From assembly GCA_012514775.1 (NCBI GenBank), contig JAAYZQ010000530.1, forward strand, positions 1 to 23,594: a stretch of DNA of 23,594 nt, read 5' to 3'. Both the position numbers and the translations under genes were made by a program. The notes beneath the pieces were generated by a model. It saw nothing but the letters and a program-made list of their open reading frames with translations. It ran no database searches and was not told the origin of the DNA. Every line of letters begins with the position of its first letter. The first letter of the stretch is position 1. Source of the stretch: Anaerolineaceae bacterium. Its GTDB lineage: Bacteria > Chloroflexota > Anaerolineae > JAAYZQ01. Shown piece by piece: positions 1-8,089 of the stretch.

Positions 1-1199
1 CCGGCCCCCGTGTGGCCCACCAGGGCAACGCTCTCGCCCGGCTCGATGTGCAGCGTGAAGCCGTCCAACACCTGCTCCTGGGCGCTGTAGCGAAAGTCGA
101 CGCCCTGGAATTCGATCTCGCCCCGCAAGTCGGTCACCGGCTGGGAGGCCGCCTGGCGAACCGTCGGCTCGGCATCGATGAGGGCAAAGACCCGCTCCGC
201 AGCCGACAGCCCGGCCTGGAACTGGCTCCAGAAAGCCGAGATGTTGATCATGGGGAACCAGAAGCGATCGACGCTCGTGACAAACAGGTACCAGGCGCCC
301 AGGGTGATGGCGCCCGTGGTGACCGTCAGGCCGCCCCAGTACACCAGGGCAGCGGTGCCGACGCCCGACAGGGTGTTGAGGACGGGAAAGATGTTGGCCA
401 GGACAAAGCCGCGCCGCAGGTTGATGCTGTAGGACTGGCTGTTGACTTCACAGAAGTGGTCGTAGATGGCCGCTTCCTGGCGAAAGTTCTTGGCCACGCT
501 GATGCCCGTCACCGCCTCCTGGATGGCGGCATTGACCTCGGCGATGGCCCGGAAGCCCTTGCGCGTCACCAAGCGGGCCAGCCGGCGAAAACCGAGGGCC
601 AGCAAGAAGACCAGGGGGGCCAGGGCCAGGAGGGTGAGGGTGAGCTGCCAGGAGACAATAAACAGGACCACCGTCAGGATGAGGATCAGGAGCACCTGGC
701 TGAGGAGGTCGGTGATGAGCAGCACCACCTGGGAGAACTCTTCCGTGTCGGAGGTGATGCGGCTGATGATGCGCCCCGACTGGAATTCGTCAAAGAACGA
801 CATGTCGTGGCGCACGGAAGCATCCAGCGCCGCGCTGCGCAGCGCCGCCACGACGTCGCCGATGACGCGCGCCGTGAGGCGGCGGCGTATCCAGTTGCCC
901 GCCCAGTTAAAGACGCCCACCAGGAGGGCAAAGCCGACGATGGCCCACAATACGAACTCCGCCCCTCCCGGCAGGTCGGGCCCGGCAGCCCCGCCCCGCT
1001 CGGCCACCAGCAGGTCCAGCCCCCGCGACACCACGATGGGCTGGGCGGCGCCCGCCAGTGCCACGAGGGTGATAAAGACGCCAATGACGAGCACCCGCCT
1101 GCCGTGCGGCAGGAAGTAGCTCGCCAGGCGCCGCAGCAGCTCGGTGTCGCTGTATTCGCGGTCGTACGACTCGCTGTCGAGGCCAAAAAAGACAGACAT
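1..1199 (-). CDS. ABC exporter half-transporter, permease + start of ATPase (partial)
   Basis: This is the downstream partner of an ABC exporter pair. The reading frame opens at an ATG (1199-1197 on the minus strand) and runs off the left edge after about 399 codons. The visible part has a hydrophobic transmembrane domain of the type-1 exporter fold (roughly residues 30-320, about six membrane segments) and then the start of the nucleotide-binding domain. It stops inside the Walker A motif (GHTGAG), so signature, Walker B and H-loop are not visible. The coupling-helix region reads SFFDEFQSGRIISRITSDTE, typical of MsbA/LmrA-like exporters. It starts 3 bp after the stop of the preceding ABC gene, so the two are almost certainly co-transcribed and probably form a heterodimer. 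The substrate cannot be told from the sequence; lipids, peptides and drugs are all possible. Confidence 0.9.
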   Translation of the reverse strand, partial: MSVFFGLDSESYDREYSDTELLRRLASYFLPHGRRVLVIGVFITLVALAGAAQPIVVSRGLDLLVAERGGAAGPDLPGGAEFVLWAIVGFALLVGVFNWAGNWIRRRLTARVIGDVVAALRSAALDASVRHDMSFFDEFQSGRIISRITSDTEEFSQVVLLITDLLSQVLLILILTVVLFIVSWQLTLTLLALAPLVFLLALGFRRLARLVTRKGFRAIAEVNAAIQEAVTGISVAKNFRQEAAIYDHFCEVNSQSYSINLRRGFVLANIFPVLNTLSGVGTAALVYWGGLTVTTGAITLGAWYLFVTSVDRFWFPMINISAFWSQFQAGLSAAERVFALIDAEPTVRQAASQPVTDLRGEIEFQGVDFRYSAQEQVLDGFTLHIEPGESVALVGHTGA

Positions 1200-1202
1200 C
1201 CG

Positions 1203-2996
1203 CTAACTCTCGTACCGGTCAAAGATGTCGCGGTACGCCTCCGAATCGCGGAGCAGCTCCTCGTGGCTGCCCACGGCGGCGACGCGCCCGCTGCGCAGGA
1301 CGACGATGAGGTCGGCGCGACGGATCTGGCTCAGGCGGTGGGTGATGAGGAACATGGTGCGGCCCTCTCCCGCCCGCTCGATGGCCCGCTGGATGCGGTC
1401 CTCGGTGGCGCTGTCGATGGCGCTCGTGGAGTCGTCGAGGACCAGGATGCGCGGCTCGGTGAGAAAGGCCCGCGCCAGGGCGATGCGCTGCCGCTGCCCG
1501 CCCGACAGGGTGACGCCCCGCTCGCCCACCGGCGTGTCATAGCCGTCGTGAAAGTGGGTGATGAACTCGTGGGCCTGGGCGTCGCGGGCCGCCGCCTCGA
1601 TGTCGTCGTGGGTGGCGCCCGGGCAGCCAAACGAGATGTTTTCGGCCACGCTCCGGGAAAACAGCACGATGTCCTGCTCGATGATGGAAATCTGCTGGCG
1701 CAGGGCCTCCATGTTCCAGTCGCGCACGTCCACGCCGTCGACCAGCACGCGGCCACCGTCGGCGTCGTAGGTGCGGTTGAGGAGCTTGGCCAAGGAGCTC
1801 TTGCCCGAGCCGGTCTGCCCCACGATGGCCACGGTCTGGCCCGGCCGCACCTGAAAGCTGATGTTCTGCAGGGCCGCTTCGCCGGGGTGGCACTCTTGCG
1901 CCGCGGGGCTATAGCAAAAGCTGACGTTCTCGAAGCGCACCTCGCCGCGCATGGGCGCCTCGTAGCCGCCCACGTTCTCGTCCAGCTCGCTCTCGGTGTT
2001 GATCAGCTCCAGGATGCGGCGGGCGCTGGCTACGCCCGTGGCGACGCGGGAGTAGGCCAGTTGGGCGGTAAAGGTGGGAAAGCCAAACAGGAGCAACAGC
2101 CCGTTAAAGGCCACCACGTCGCCCACGTCGATGGCGCCGCCGCGGAACAGGAAGAGGCTATGGGCCAGGCCGCCGGCCTGCACCAGGCCCAGGAGGAGGA
2201 GCGGCACGAAGGTGGCCTCGATGTCGCCCTGGACCACGTAGGCCGCGCGCCACCGGCCCACGGCGCCCCGAAAGTTCCGGCTCTCCTTTTCCTCCTGGGC
2301 GGCGGCCTTGACCGTCTCGATGCCCTCGATGGCCTCGGCCAGCGAGGCGTTCATCTCGCCAAAGCGCCGGCGTACCCTCTCGGCGGCGGGGCCAAGCCGC
2401 CGCAGGTAGTGCCACACGGTGAGGGCATACGCCACCAGGTAGAGGGCCGGCGCCAGGATCAGGACGGGGTGGATGCCGGGGGCCACAAAGAGCGGCATGA
2501 TGAGGAACATGCCCGAGCCCACCACCAGGTTGACGCCAGGGTTGAACATCAGGTTCACCTCGCGCACGTCGTTGGTGGCCCGCGCCATGAGCTCACCCGT
2601 GGGATGCATGTCGTGGAACGACATGCTCTTGCCGATGAGGCTGCCGTACAGCTCGTCGCGGGCGTCGCGCTCCAGCCGCTGGCCCAGCACCTCGGAGGAA
2701 AAGTTGCGGCCGAGCTGGAGGGCGCCCCGCACCAGTTGCGAGCCGACGATGAGGCCCGCGACGACGCCCAGCCGTCCCAGGTCGGGGGGCGAGGCGCCCA
2801 CGGCGTCGAACCCCTGCCCGACCAGGACCGGAACGGCCGCGGCCAGGGCGGCGTTGCTCAGGGCGCCAAGGAACATGCCCAGGATGAACAGCTTGTTTTG
2901 TAGAACGTGAGATAGAATCCAGCGCACCGGCCCGCGCCGGTCGGTTTGCCAGCTCCGGGTAATCGAGAATTCGCTGGCGGACATCAGATTCGACAA
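1203..2996 (-). CDS. ABC exporter half-transporter with probable degenerate ATP site
   Basis: A full-length fused permease-ATPase of 597 residues, the usual size for a half-exporter in the inner membrane. Residues about 30-325 hold the membrane domain. The ATPase domain has Walker [10 protein letters not shown] (393-401), a Q-loop glutamine near 441, signature LSGGQ (497-501), Walker B ending LVLDD (518-522) and an H-loop ITHR (551-554). The residue after the Walker B aspartate is Asp522 rather than the usual catalytic Glu. In heterodimeric exporters such as TM287/288 and BmrCD this marks the subunit with the weak ATP site. The start is uncertain. The longest frame begins with TTG at 2996, with only a weak GCGAG upstream, and an ATG lies 12 bp further in (2984) without a good ribosome site. 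It follows ridA by 12 bp and precedes its partner by 3 bp. Confidence 0.92.
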   Translation of the reverse strand: MSNLMSASEFSITRSWQTDRRGPVRWILSHVLQNKLFILGMFLGALSNAALAAAVPVLVGQGFDAVGASPPDLGRLGVVAGLIVGSQLVRGALQLGRNFSSEVLGQRLERDARDELYGSLIGKSMSFHDMHPTGELMARATNDVREVNLMFNPGVNLVVGSGMFLIMPLFVAPGIHPVLILAPALYLVAYALTVWHYLRRLGPAAERVRRRFGEMNASLAEAIEGIETVKAAAQEEKESRNFRGAVGRWRAAYVVQGDIEATFVPLLLLGLVQAGGLAHSLFLFRGGAIDVGDVVAFNGLLLLFGFPTFTAQLAYSRVATGVASARRILELINTESELDENVGGYEAPMRGEVRFENVSFCYSPAAQECHPGEAALQNISFQVRPGQTVAIVGQTGSGKSSLAKLLNRTYDADGGRVLVDGVDVRDWNMEALRQQISIIEQDIVLFSRSVAENISFGCPGATHDDIEAAARDAQAHEFITHFHDGYDTPVGERGVTLSGGQRQRIALARAFLTEPRILVLDDSTSAIDSATEDRIQRAIERAGEGRTMFLITHRLSQIRRADLIVVLRSGRVAAVGSHEELLRDSEAYRDIFDRYES

Positions 2997-3008
2997 CAGC
3001 TCGCTACA

Positions 3009-3440
3009 TTAGTCGCAGTCGCAGTTGCAGCCACACCCGCAATGGTCGTCATCGCAGTCGCAGGCGATGGCCACGGCCTCGATCTCCACGCGGCCGCCCA
3101 GGGGAAGGGCCGCGACCTGCACGGCCGAGCGGGCGGGCGGCGCCTCGGAGAAGCACTCGGCATAGACGGCGTTCATGCGCGCAAATTCGCCCATGTCCAG
3201 GAGAAACACCGTGGTCTTGAGGACATGTTTCAGGCACGAGCCGCCCTCCTCGAGGACCGCTTCCAGGTTCTTGAGCGCCTGTCGCGTCTGGCTCTCCACG
3301 TCGGGGCCGGCAAACTCCTTGGTGCCGGGCACCAGGCCCAACTGACCGGCGGTGTATACCAGGTCACCGATCCGCACGCCCTGGGAATAGGGGCCCACCG
3401 CTGCCGGTGCACCGTCGGTGGCGAGGATTTGCTTGTCCAT
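3009..3440 (-). CDS. ridA: RidA/YjgF family deaminase with Cys/Asp-rich C-terminal tail
   Basis: RidA proteins hydrolyse reactive enamine/imine intermediates (such as 2-aminoacrylate) made by PLP enzymes, and act as cytoplasmic trimers. Residues 1-125 match the family: APAAVGPYSQ near the N-terminus, GQLGLVP (33-39), and ARSAVQVAALP with the conserved substrate-binding Arg104. The residue corresponding to the usual glutamate near the end is Glu120. After residue 125, where the family normally ends, the protein carries about 18 extra residues (126-143) with seven Cys, six Asp and one His, which looks like a metal-binding tail. The ATG at 3440 has a good AGGGAGA ribosome site 7-8 bp upstream. 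It is the first gene of the minus-strand unit that continues into the two ABC exporter genes. The RidA assignment is firm; the role of the tail is unknown. Confidence 0.93.
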   Translation of the reverse strand: MDKQILATDGAPAAVGPYSQGVRIGDLVYTAGQLGLVPGTKEFAGPDVESQTRQALKNLEAVLEEGGSCLKHVLKTTVFLLDMGEFARMNAVYAECFSEAPPARSAVQVAALPLGGRVEIEAVAIACDCDDDHCGCGCNCDCD

Positions 3441-3511
3441 GTTGATTCTCCCTTTCGCTTTCTGATAGCTGGTCGCGCAGTTGCGCGGGTGCGGCGCCCT
3501 GCCGGCCGCTC

Positions 3512-3540
3512 ATTCTACCGCATTGCCCCGAAAATTGCAA
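3512..3540 (-). promoter_or_regulatory. Sigma70-type promoter for ridA-ABC unit
   Basis: Read on the minus strand there is TTGCAA (3540-3535), a 17-bp spacer and TAGAAT (3517-3512). This gives a predicted start near 3505 and a leader of about 65 nt. The leader contains a short palindrome, CGCGCA-gt-TGCGCG at 3474-3487, about 34 bp before the ATG. Prediction only. Confidence 0.5.
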
Positions 3541-3589
3541 GTGCGCCCGAACCAGGAGCGTCCTATTTTCCTAATTTACGCAGATTTAA

Positions 3590-3618
3590 TTGACAAAATG
3601 CGGACAGTGTGCTATACT
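3590..3618 (+). promoter_or_regulatory. Near-consensus sigma70 promoter for sufT1-mrp
   Basis: Perfect -35 TTGACA (3590-3595), 17-bp spacer and -10 TATACT (3613-3618), five of six matches to TATAAT. The predicted start is near 3625, about 25 nt before the gene. The stretch upstream is AT-rich compared with the rest of the window. The promoter lies back-to-back with the ridA promoter. Confidence 0.75.
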
Positions 3619-3649
3619 TTTCGCCGAGGACTGGAAAGGAAAAGCCGTG

Positions 3650-3949
3650 ATGGACGAGCAGCTTCTGGAAGCCCTTCGCGAGGTGATTGACCCCGAACTG
3701 GGGATTAATATCGTAGACCTGGGACTGATCTATAGCGCCGAGCTGGAAGAACGGCAGGCCCGGGTGTCCATGACCCTGACGACACCCGCTTGCCCCCTGG
3801 GCCCCGAGGTGCAGGCCGCGGCCGAAATGGCCATCTGGCGCCAGGTCCCCGAGGTGGAGTCTGTAGAAGTGCGCCTGGTCTGGTCGCCTCCATGGCGACC
3901 GGCCATGATGTCGGAAGAGGCAAAAGACGAAATGGGGTGGTGGGACTAG
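3650..3949 (+). CDS. DUF59/MIP18 family protein, SufT-like (copy 1)
   Basis: A 99-residue cytoplasmic DUF59 (FeS_assembly_P) protein. This family includes SufT, PaaD and the eukaryotic CIA targeting factor Cia2/MIP18, and helps mature Fe-S proteins. It shows the conserved [15 protein letters not shown] block (residues 14-28) and TTPACPLGP with the conserved Cys. It ends in a PAMMSEEAKDEMGW block. The start is taken as ATG 3650, with AAAGGA 9 bp upstream; a GTG directly before it (3647) would add one residue. The longer open frame reaching back to 3590 runs through the promoter and is not used. The stop is followed immediately by the mrp ATG, so the two are translationally coupled. It is clearly paralogous to the DUF59 gene at 15135-15467, which has an almost identical core and C-terminal block. 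Confidence 0.9.
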   Translation: MDEQLLEALREVIDPELGINIVDLGLIYSAELEERQARVSMTLTTPACPLGPEVQAAAEMAIWRQVPEVESVEVRLVWSPPWRPAMMSEEAKDEMGWWD

Positions 3950-5068
3950 ATGGCGACCCTCAAGGACGAAATCTGGAAGACGCTCAGGACGATCCCGTTT
4001 CCCGGCTACAACCGGGACATTGTGTCCTTTGGCCTCGTGCAGTCCGTCTCTGACGACGGCGAGGGCGTGGCCACCATCGTCCTCGATGTGGCCCAGATGG
4101 AACCGGACCAGCAGGAGCAGGTGCTGGCGGCCATGCAGCAGGCGCTGGCGAGCGTTTCCGGACTGAAAGGCGTGCAGGTCGAGGCCGGCAGGCCGCTGGA
4201 TGCCCGGGCCAGGGTGCAGCGCCGGGCGGGCCGGGCCGGCGATCCGGGCGTTGGTGGTTCCGTGGCCGGCAGGACTACGGGCGCGCCGGCGGGCCAGCCG
4301 CAGCGAAAGCAGGAGCGGCCGCCCGGCGTGCGGACGGTGATCGCCGTGGGGAGCGGCAAGGGCGGCGTGGGCAAGTCCACGGTGGCGGCCAACCTGGCGG
4401 TGGCCCTGGCGGCCCAGGGACTGCGCGTGGGGCTCATGGACGCCGACGCCTACGGGCCCAACGTGCCGCGCATGATGGGCGTCGAGGCGCTGCCGCCCGC
4501 GGCCAACGGCAAGCTCCAGCCGGCCGAGGCCCACGGCGTGCGCCTGGTGTCCATCGGCTTCCTGGCCAGCCCCGAGACGCCCCTGGTGTGGCGCGGGCCC
4601 ATGACCGACAAGATGGTGGCCCAGTTCCTGGCCGACGTGGCCTGGGGCGATCTGGACATTCTCATCGTCGACCTGCCGCCCAGCACCGGCGATATCCCCC
4701 TCTCCCTGGTCAAGCACTCCTGGGTGGACGGGGCCATCGTCGTCGTCACGCCCCAGGACGTGGCGGTGGACGACGCCCGCAAGGCCGTGGGCATGTTCCA
4801 GGGCCTCAACGTCCCGCTCCTGGGCGTCCTGGAGAACATGAGCTATTTCGTCTGTGACGAGTGCCAGGCACGCCACGCCCTCTTTGGCACAGGGGGCGGC
4901 AGGCGCCTGGCCGAGGCCGTCGGGGTTCCCTTCCTCGGAGAGATTCCCCTGGAGACCCACGTTCGCGAGGCGGGCGACGAGGGCCGGCCGGCTGCCCTGG
5001 ATGCCGAGTCGGAGGCGGGGCGCGCCTTCCGTGCCCTGGCCCGGGCCGTGTGGCAGCGCCTGGCCTGA
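3950..5068 (+). CDS. mrp: Mrp/NBP35 (ApbC) family P-loop Fe-S carrier protein
   Basis: A 372-residue cytoplasmic P-loop NTPase of the Mrp/ApbC/Nbp35 family, which binds a 4Fe-4S cluster between two subunits and delivers it to apo-proteins. Residues 1-78 form a divergent DUF59-like N-terminal domain. Residues about 79-126 are a low-complexity Gly/Ala/Arg/Pro linker. The P-loop GSGKGGVGKST spans 134-144, DLPPSTGD 241-248, and the cluster-binding CxxC is CDEC at 302-305. The length and order are normal for bacterial Mrp. The ATG abuts the stop of the preceding DUF59 gene with no gap. An 85-bp promoter region follows before sufR. A ParA/MinD ATPase is excluded by the CDEC pair and the DLPPxTGD motif. 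Confidence 0.95.
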   Translation: MATLKDEIWKTLRTIPFPGYNRDIVSFGLVQSVSDDGEGVATIVLDVAQMEPDQQEQVLAAMQQALASVSGLKGVQVEAGRPLDARARVQRRAGRAGDPGVGGSVAGRTTGAPAGQPQRKQERPPGVRTVIAVGSGKGGVGKSTVAANLAVALAAQGLRVGLMDADAYGPNVPRMMGVEALPPAANGKLQPAEAHGVRLVSIGFLASPETPLVWRGPMTDKMVAQFLADVAWGDLDILIVDLPPSTGDIPLSLVKHSWVDGAIVVVTPQDVAVDDARKAVGMFQGLNVPLLGVLENMSYFVCDECQARHALFGTGGGRRLAEAVGVPFLGEIPLETHVREAGDEGRPAALDAESEAGRAFRALARAVWQRLA

Positions 5069-5092
5069 TTTAGATAATTTTGCAAGCATAAT

Positions 5093-5121
5093 TTGACAAT
5101 ATTGTCAGCCTGTGGTATGGT
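5093..5121 (+). promoter_or_regulatory. Sigma70-type promoter for the sufR-led operon
   Basis: Perfect -35 TTGACA (5093-5098), 17-bp spacer and -10 TATGGT (5116-5121). The predicted start is near 5128, about 26 nt before the sufR ATG. The upstream 25 bp are AT-rich and could act as an UP element. No terminator is visible between mrp and this promoter, so some read-through from mrp is possible. Confidence 0.68.
5094..5107. promoter_or_regulatory. Perfect 14-bp palindrome, probable SufR operator
   Basis: TGACAAT followed directly by ATTGTCA is a perfect inverted repeat covering the -35 box and the start of the spacer. A dimeric repressor bound here would block RNA polymerase. The first gene downstream encodes a SufR-like regulator, so autorepression is the simplest reading. 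The palindrome is seen directly; that SufR binds it is inference. Confidence 0.55.
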
Positions 5122-5153
5122 GTGCGGTGTTGTAGAGAGGAAGTGCAAAAGGG

Positions 5154-5834
5154 ATGAGTAACGGGTGGCATTTTTCCAACACGCCGGCGGCCCGCGTGCT
5201 GAAGGCGATACAGGTTCGGGGCAAGGCCAGCATCAAGGACGTTGCCGGCGACCTGGGTGTGACCGCTTCGGCGGTGCGCCAGCACCTGGCCCAACTGGAG
5301 GCCAGCGGCGCCGTGCAGGCCGTCAAGGTTCGCGAGGGCGTCGGCCGGCCCTACTATCTCTACTCGGTGACGCCCGAGGGGCACAACATGTTTCACAAGG
5401 ACTATGGTGATCTGGCCCGCCTGTTGCTTTCGTTGCTGCTCGACGAGGTGGGCCGCAACCGGGAAGCGGGCGCCATCCAGGAGGTCATGCGCCGCGTCAG
5501 CGGGCAACTGGCCGATCTCTACCGCGACTCGGTGTCGGGCGAGAGCCTGGCCGAGCGCCTGCAGTCCTGGGCCGACATCCTCGATCAGAGGGGAGTCTCG
5601 GTCGAGATCGAGCAGACCGAGGATGGATTTGAGCTGCGCGAGTACGGCTGCCCCTATCAGGCCGTAGCCTCTGAGAATCGCGCTGCCTGCGAGCTGGAGC
5701 GCCGGGTAATGGCCCGTCTCCTCGCGCCTACGGTCGAGCTAAAGAACTGCGTCCTGGACGGGTACCACGGGTGCCAGTTCAGGATCGTGCAGAATGGAAC
5801 TGTGAATTCAAGCAAGGGGGAGCGAACCCAATGA
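5154..5834 (+). CDS. sufR: SufR-like Fe-S-sensing transcriptional repressor
   Basis: A 226-residue DNA-binding regulator. Residues about 10-72 form a winged helix-turn-helix of ArsR/DeoR type, with [20 protein letters not shown] as the recognition region. Residues about 85-145 are helical and probably dimerise. The C-terminal part holds four cysteines at 166, 179, 199 and 207 (CX12CX19CX7C), in the place where SufR proteins bind a redox-sensitive Fe-S cluster. In cyanobacteria and actinobacteria SufR represses the suf operon while its cluster is intact. Here it is the first gene of the operon, and its TGA overlaps the sufC ATG (ATGA), so it is translated with the assembly genes. The ATG at 5154 has AGAGGAAG about 10 bp upstream. 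The family is clear; cluster binding is inferred from the cysteines. Confidence 0.88.
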   Translation: MSNGWHFSNTPAARVLKAIQVRGKASIKDVAGDLGVTASAVRQHLAQLEASGAVQAVKVREGVGRPYYLYSVTPEGHNMFHKDYGDLARLLLSLLLDEVGRNREAGAIQEVMRRVSGQLADLYRDSVSGESLAERLQSWADILDQRGVSVEIEQTEDGFELREYGCPYQAVASENRAACELERRVMARLLAPTVELKNCVLDGYHGCQFRIVQNGTVNSSKGERTQ

Positions 5835-6604
5835 CCGCCGATCTGGTAATCAAGAATCTACACGTCCAAATCGAGGGCCAGGAGATCCTGAAGGGGGTCG
5901 ACCTGGAGATCAACAGGGGCGAGATCCATGCCATCATGGGGCCCAACGGCTCGGGCAAGAGCACGCTGGCCAACACCCTCATGGGCCACCCGGCCTACGA
6001 GGTCACCGCGGGAGAGATCTGGTTCAAGGGCCAGAACGTCGTCGAGCTGGCGCCCGACGAGCGCTCTCGACTGGGGCTGTTCCTGGCCTTCCAATATCCT
6101 AGCTCCATCCCGGGGGTGAGCGTCGCCAACTTCTTGAGGACGGCCCTCAACTCGCGCCGCGAGAAGGACGATGGCTCGAGCAACGGCCACGGAAAAGACA
6201 AGGGCATCTCGATGCGCGAGTTCCGGACCATGCTCCGCGAAAAGATGTCCATGTTGCAGATGGATCAGTCCTTTGCCAGCCGCTACATCAACGAGGGCTT
6301 TTCCGGCGGCGAGAAAAAGCGCATGGAGATCTTGCAGATGGCCATGCTCCAGCCCGAGGTCGCCATCCTGGACGAGACCGACTCGGGCCTGGACATCGAT
6401 GCCCTGCGCATCGTGGCCGAGGGCGTTAACCAGCTGGTGAGCCCCGACCTGGCCGTTCTGGTCATCACCCACTACCAGCGAATCCTGAACTATATCAAGC
6501 CCGACCACGTTCACATCCTGGTTAACGGCCGCATCGTCATGTCCGGCGGCTCGGAGTTGGCCCTGGAGCTAGAAGAGAAGGGCTACGAGTGGGTTCGCGA
6601 ATAG
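5831..6604 (+). CDS. sufC: SufC, ABC-type ATPase of the SufBCD complex
   Basis: A 257-residue soluble ATPase that powers cluster assembly on SufB-SufD. Walker A is GPNGSGKST (37-45), the signature FSGGEKKR (157-164), and Walker B/D-loop [10 protein letters not shown] (179-188), with the switch His at 214. FSGGEKKR together with LDETDSGLD is the SufC hallmark that separates it from ordinary ABC importer ATPases. Length is normal. The start is ATG 5831, overlapping the sufR stop by 4 bp, with AAGGGGGAG about 8 bp upstream. The open frame continues upstream to 5771 but only inside sufR. A 76-bp gap follows before sufB, containing a 13-bp near-palindrome (CCATCG-t-CGATGG, 6644-6656). Confidence 0.97.
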   Translation: MTADLVIKNLHVQIEGQEILKGVDLEINRGEIHAIMGPNGSGKSTLANTLMGHPAYEVTAGEIWFKGQNVVELAPDERSRLGLFLAFQYPSSIPGVSVANFLRTALNSRREKDDGSSNGHGKDKGISMREFRTMLREKMSMLQMDQSFASRYINEGFSGGEKKRMEILQMAMLQPEVAILDETDSGLDIDALRIVAEGVNQLVSPDLAVLVITHYQRILNYIKPDHVHILVNGRIVMSGGSELALELEEKGYEWVRE

Positions 6605-6680
6605 AACTGGACAAGACAACGGTGTGGGATAAAAGACGGTCGCCCATCGTCGATGGTGCCACTATCAGGAAGGATGAGTC

Positions 6681-8087
6681 ATGTCTGAGAACATAGTATT
6701 GGGCGTTGACCTGGACGAGTACCGTTACGGTTTTCGCGACAAAGAAGATTACGTGTTCAAGAGCCGCAAGGGCCTCGACCACGAGATCGTGGACGAGATC
6801 TCCTGGATGAAGGGTGAGCCCGACTGGATGCGCGCCCTTCGCCACAAGGCCCTGGACATTTTCTTTAGCAAGCCGACGCCCACCTGGGGCGGTGACCTGT
6901 CCAGGCTCGACTATAACGATATCTATTACTATATCAAGCCCGTGGAGCAGCAGGGTCGCACCTGGGACGAGGTGCCCGACAGCATCAAGGAGACCTTTGA
7001 GCGGCTGGGCATTCCCGAGGCCGAGCGCAAGTTCCTGGCCGGCGCCGGCGCGCAGTACGAGTCGGAGGCCGTCTACCACAGCCTGAAGGAAGAGTGGGGC
7101 AAGCAGGGCGTGGTCTTTGTGGACAGCGACACCGGGCTGCGCGAGTACGAAGACGTCTACCGCGAGCACTTTGGCACGGTGGTGCCGGCGGCCGACAACA
7201 AGTACGCCGCCCTGAACACCGCCACCTGGAGCGGCGGCAGCTTTGTCTACATTCCGCCTGGGGTCAAGGTAGAGATCCCCTTGCAGGCCTACTTCCGCAT
7301 CAACGCCCAGAACATGGGGCAGTTCGAGCGGACGCTGATCATTGCCGACGAGGGCTCGCAGGTTCACTACATCGAGGGTTGCACGGCGCCTACATACAGC
7401 ACCGATTCGTTCCACTCGGGCGTCATCGAGATCATTGTCAAGAAGGGCGCCCGCGTGCGCTACACGACGATCCAGAACTGGAGCCACAACGTCTATAACC
7501 TGGTGACCCAGCGTGCCATGGCCCACGAGGACGCCGTCATGGAGTGGGTCGACGGCAACCTGGGCAGCCGCCTGACGATGAAGTATCCCTCGGTGTACAT
7601 GGTCGGCCGTGGCGCCCGCGCCGAGATCCTGTCCATTGCCTTTGCCAACAAGGGGCAGCACCAGGACGCCGGCGGCAAGGCCATCCACGCCGCGCCCGAC
7701 ACTTCGTCGAGCATCACCAGCAAGTCCATCAGCAAGGGCGGCGGCCGGGCCGGCTATCGCGGCCTGGTCAAGGTCTACAAGGGCGCCCACGGCGTCAAGA
7801 GCAACGTCATCTGCGACGCGCTGATCCTGGACGACAAGTCGCGCTCCGACACCTACCCGGTCATGGAGATTGACGAGAACGACACCAGCATTAGCCACGA
7901 GGCCACGGTCAGCAAGGTGAGTGACGAGCAGCTCTTTTACCTGCAGAGCCGCGGCATTCCCGAGAACCAGGCCATGTTCATGATCGTCAACGGCTTCATC
8001 GAGCCCATCGTCAAGGAGCTGCCCATGGAGTACGCCGTGGAGATGAACCGCTTGATCAAGCTGGAAATGGAAGGATCGGTTGGCTAA
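6681..8087 (+). CDS. sufB: SufB, Fe-S cluster scaffold subunit of SufBCD
   Basis: A 468-residue scaffold on which the nascent cluster is assembled. It is full length and contains the SufB N-terminal region ([19 protein letters not shown]) and the right-handed beta-helix core. The catalytic pair seen in E. coli SufB is present. Cys378 (in VICDALIL) and His406-Glu407 (in SHEATVSK) have the same 28-residue spacing as E. coli Cys405 and His433-Glu434. ATG 6681 has a strong AGGAAGGA 6 bp upstream. The stop is 2 bp before the sufD start. SufD is a paralogue but lacks the long N-terminal part, so the two are easily told apart. Confidence 0.97.
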   Translation: MSENIVLGVDLDEYRYGFRDKEDYVFKSRKGLDHEIVDEISWMKGEPDWMRALRHKALDIFFSKPTPTWGGDLSRLDYNDIYYYIKPVEQQGRTWDEVPDSIKETFERLGIPEAERKFLAGAGAQYESEAVYHSLKEEWGKQGVVFVDSDTGLREYEDVYREHFGTVVPAADNKYAALNTATWSGGSFVYIPPGVKVEIPLQAYFRINAQNMGQFERTLIIADEGSQVHYIEGCTAPTYSTDSFHSGVIEIIVKKGARVRYTTIQNWSHNVYNLVTQRAMAHEDAVMEWVDGNLGSRLTMKYPSVYMVGRGARAEILSIAFANKGQHQDAGGKAIHAAPDTSSSITSKSISKGGGRAGYRGLVKVYKGAHGVKSNVICDALILDDKSRSDTYPVMEIDENDTSISHEATVSKVSDEQLFYLQSRGIPENQAMFMIVNGFIEPIVKELPMEYAVEMNRLIKLEMEGSVG

Positions 8088-8089
8088 AC

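Noticed and set aside
12..2903. 963-codon open frame on the plus strand
   Set aside because: It is antisense to two clear ABC exporter genes. The protein is a low-complexity Gly/Ala/His/Asp/Gln mix with no domain, as expected opposite GC-rich genes.
3003..3065. Tandem repeat array at the end of ridA
   Set aside because: The TGCGAC-like units are short, imperfect and read as codons for the Cys/Asp tail, so this is treated as coding and not as a separate repeat.
3563..5089. 508-codon minus-strand frame over sufT1-mrp
   Set aside because: Shadow of genes with catalytic motifs on the other strand; it would also cover the divergent promoter.
5069..5092. Terminator after mrp
   Set aside because: The short gap is AT-rich but shows no GC stem followed by a T-tract.
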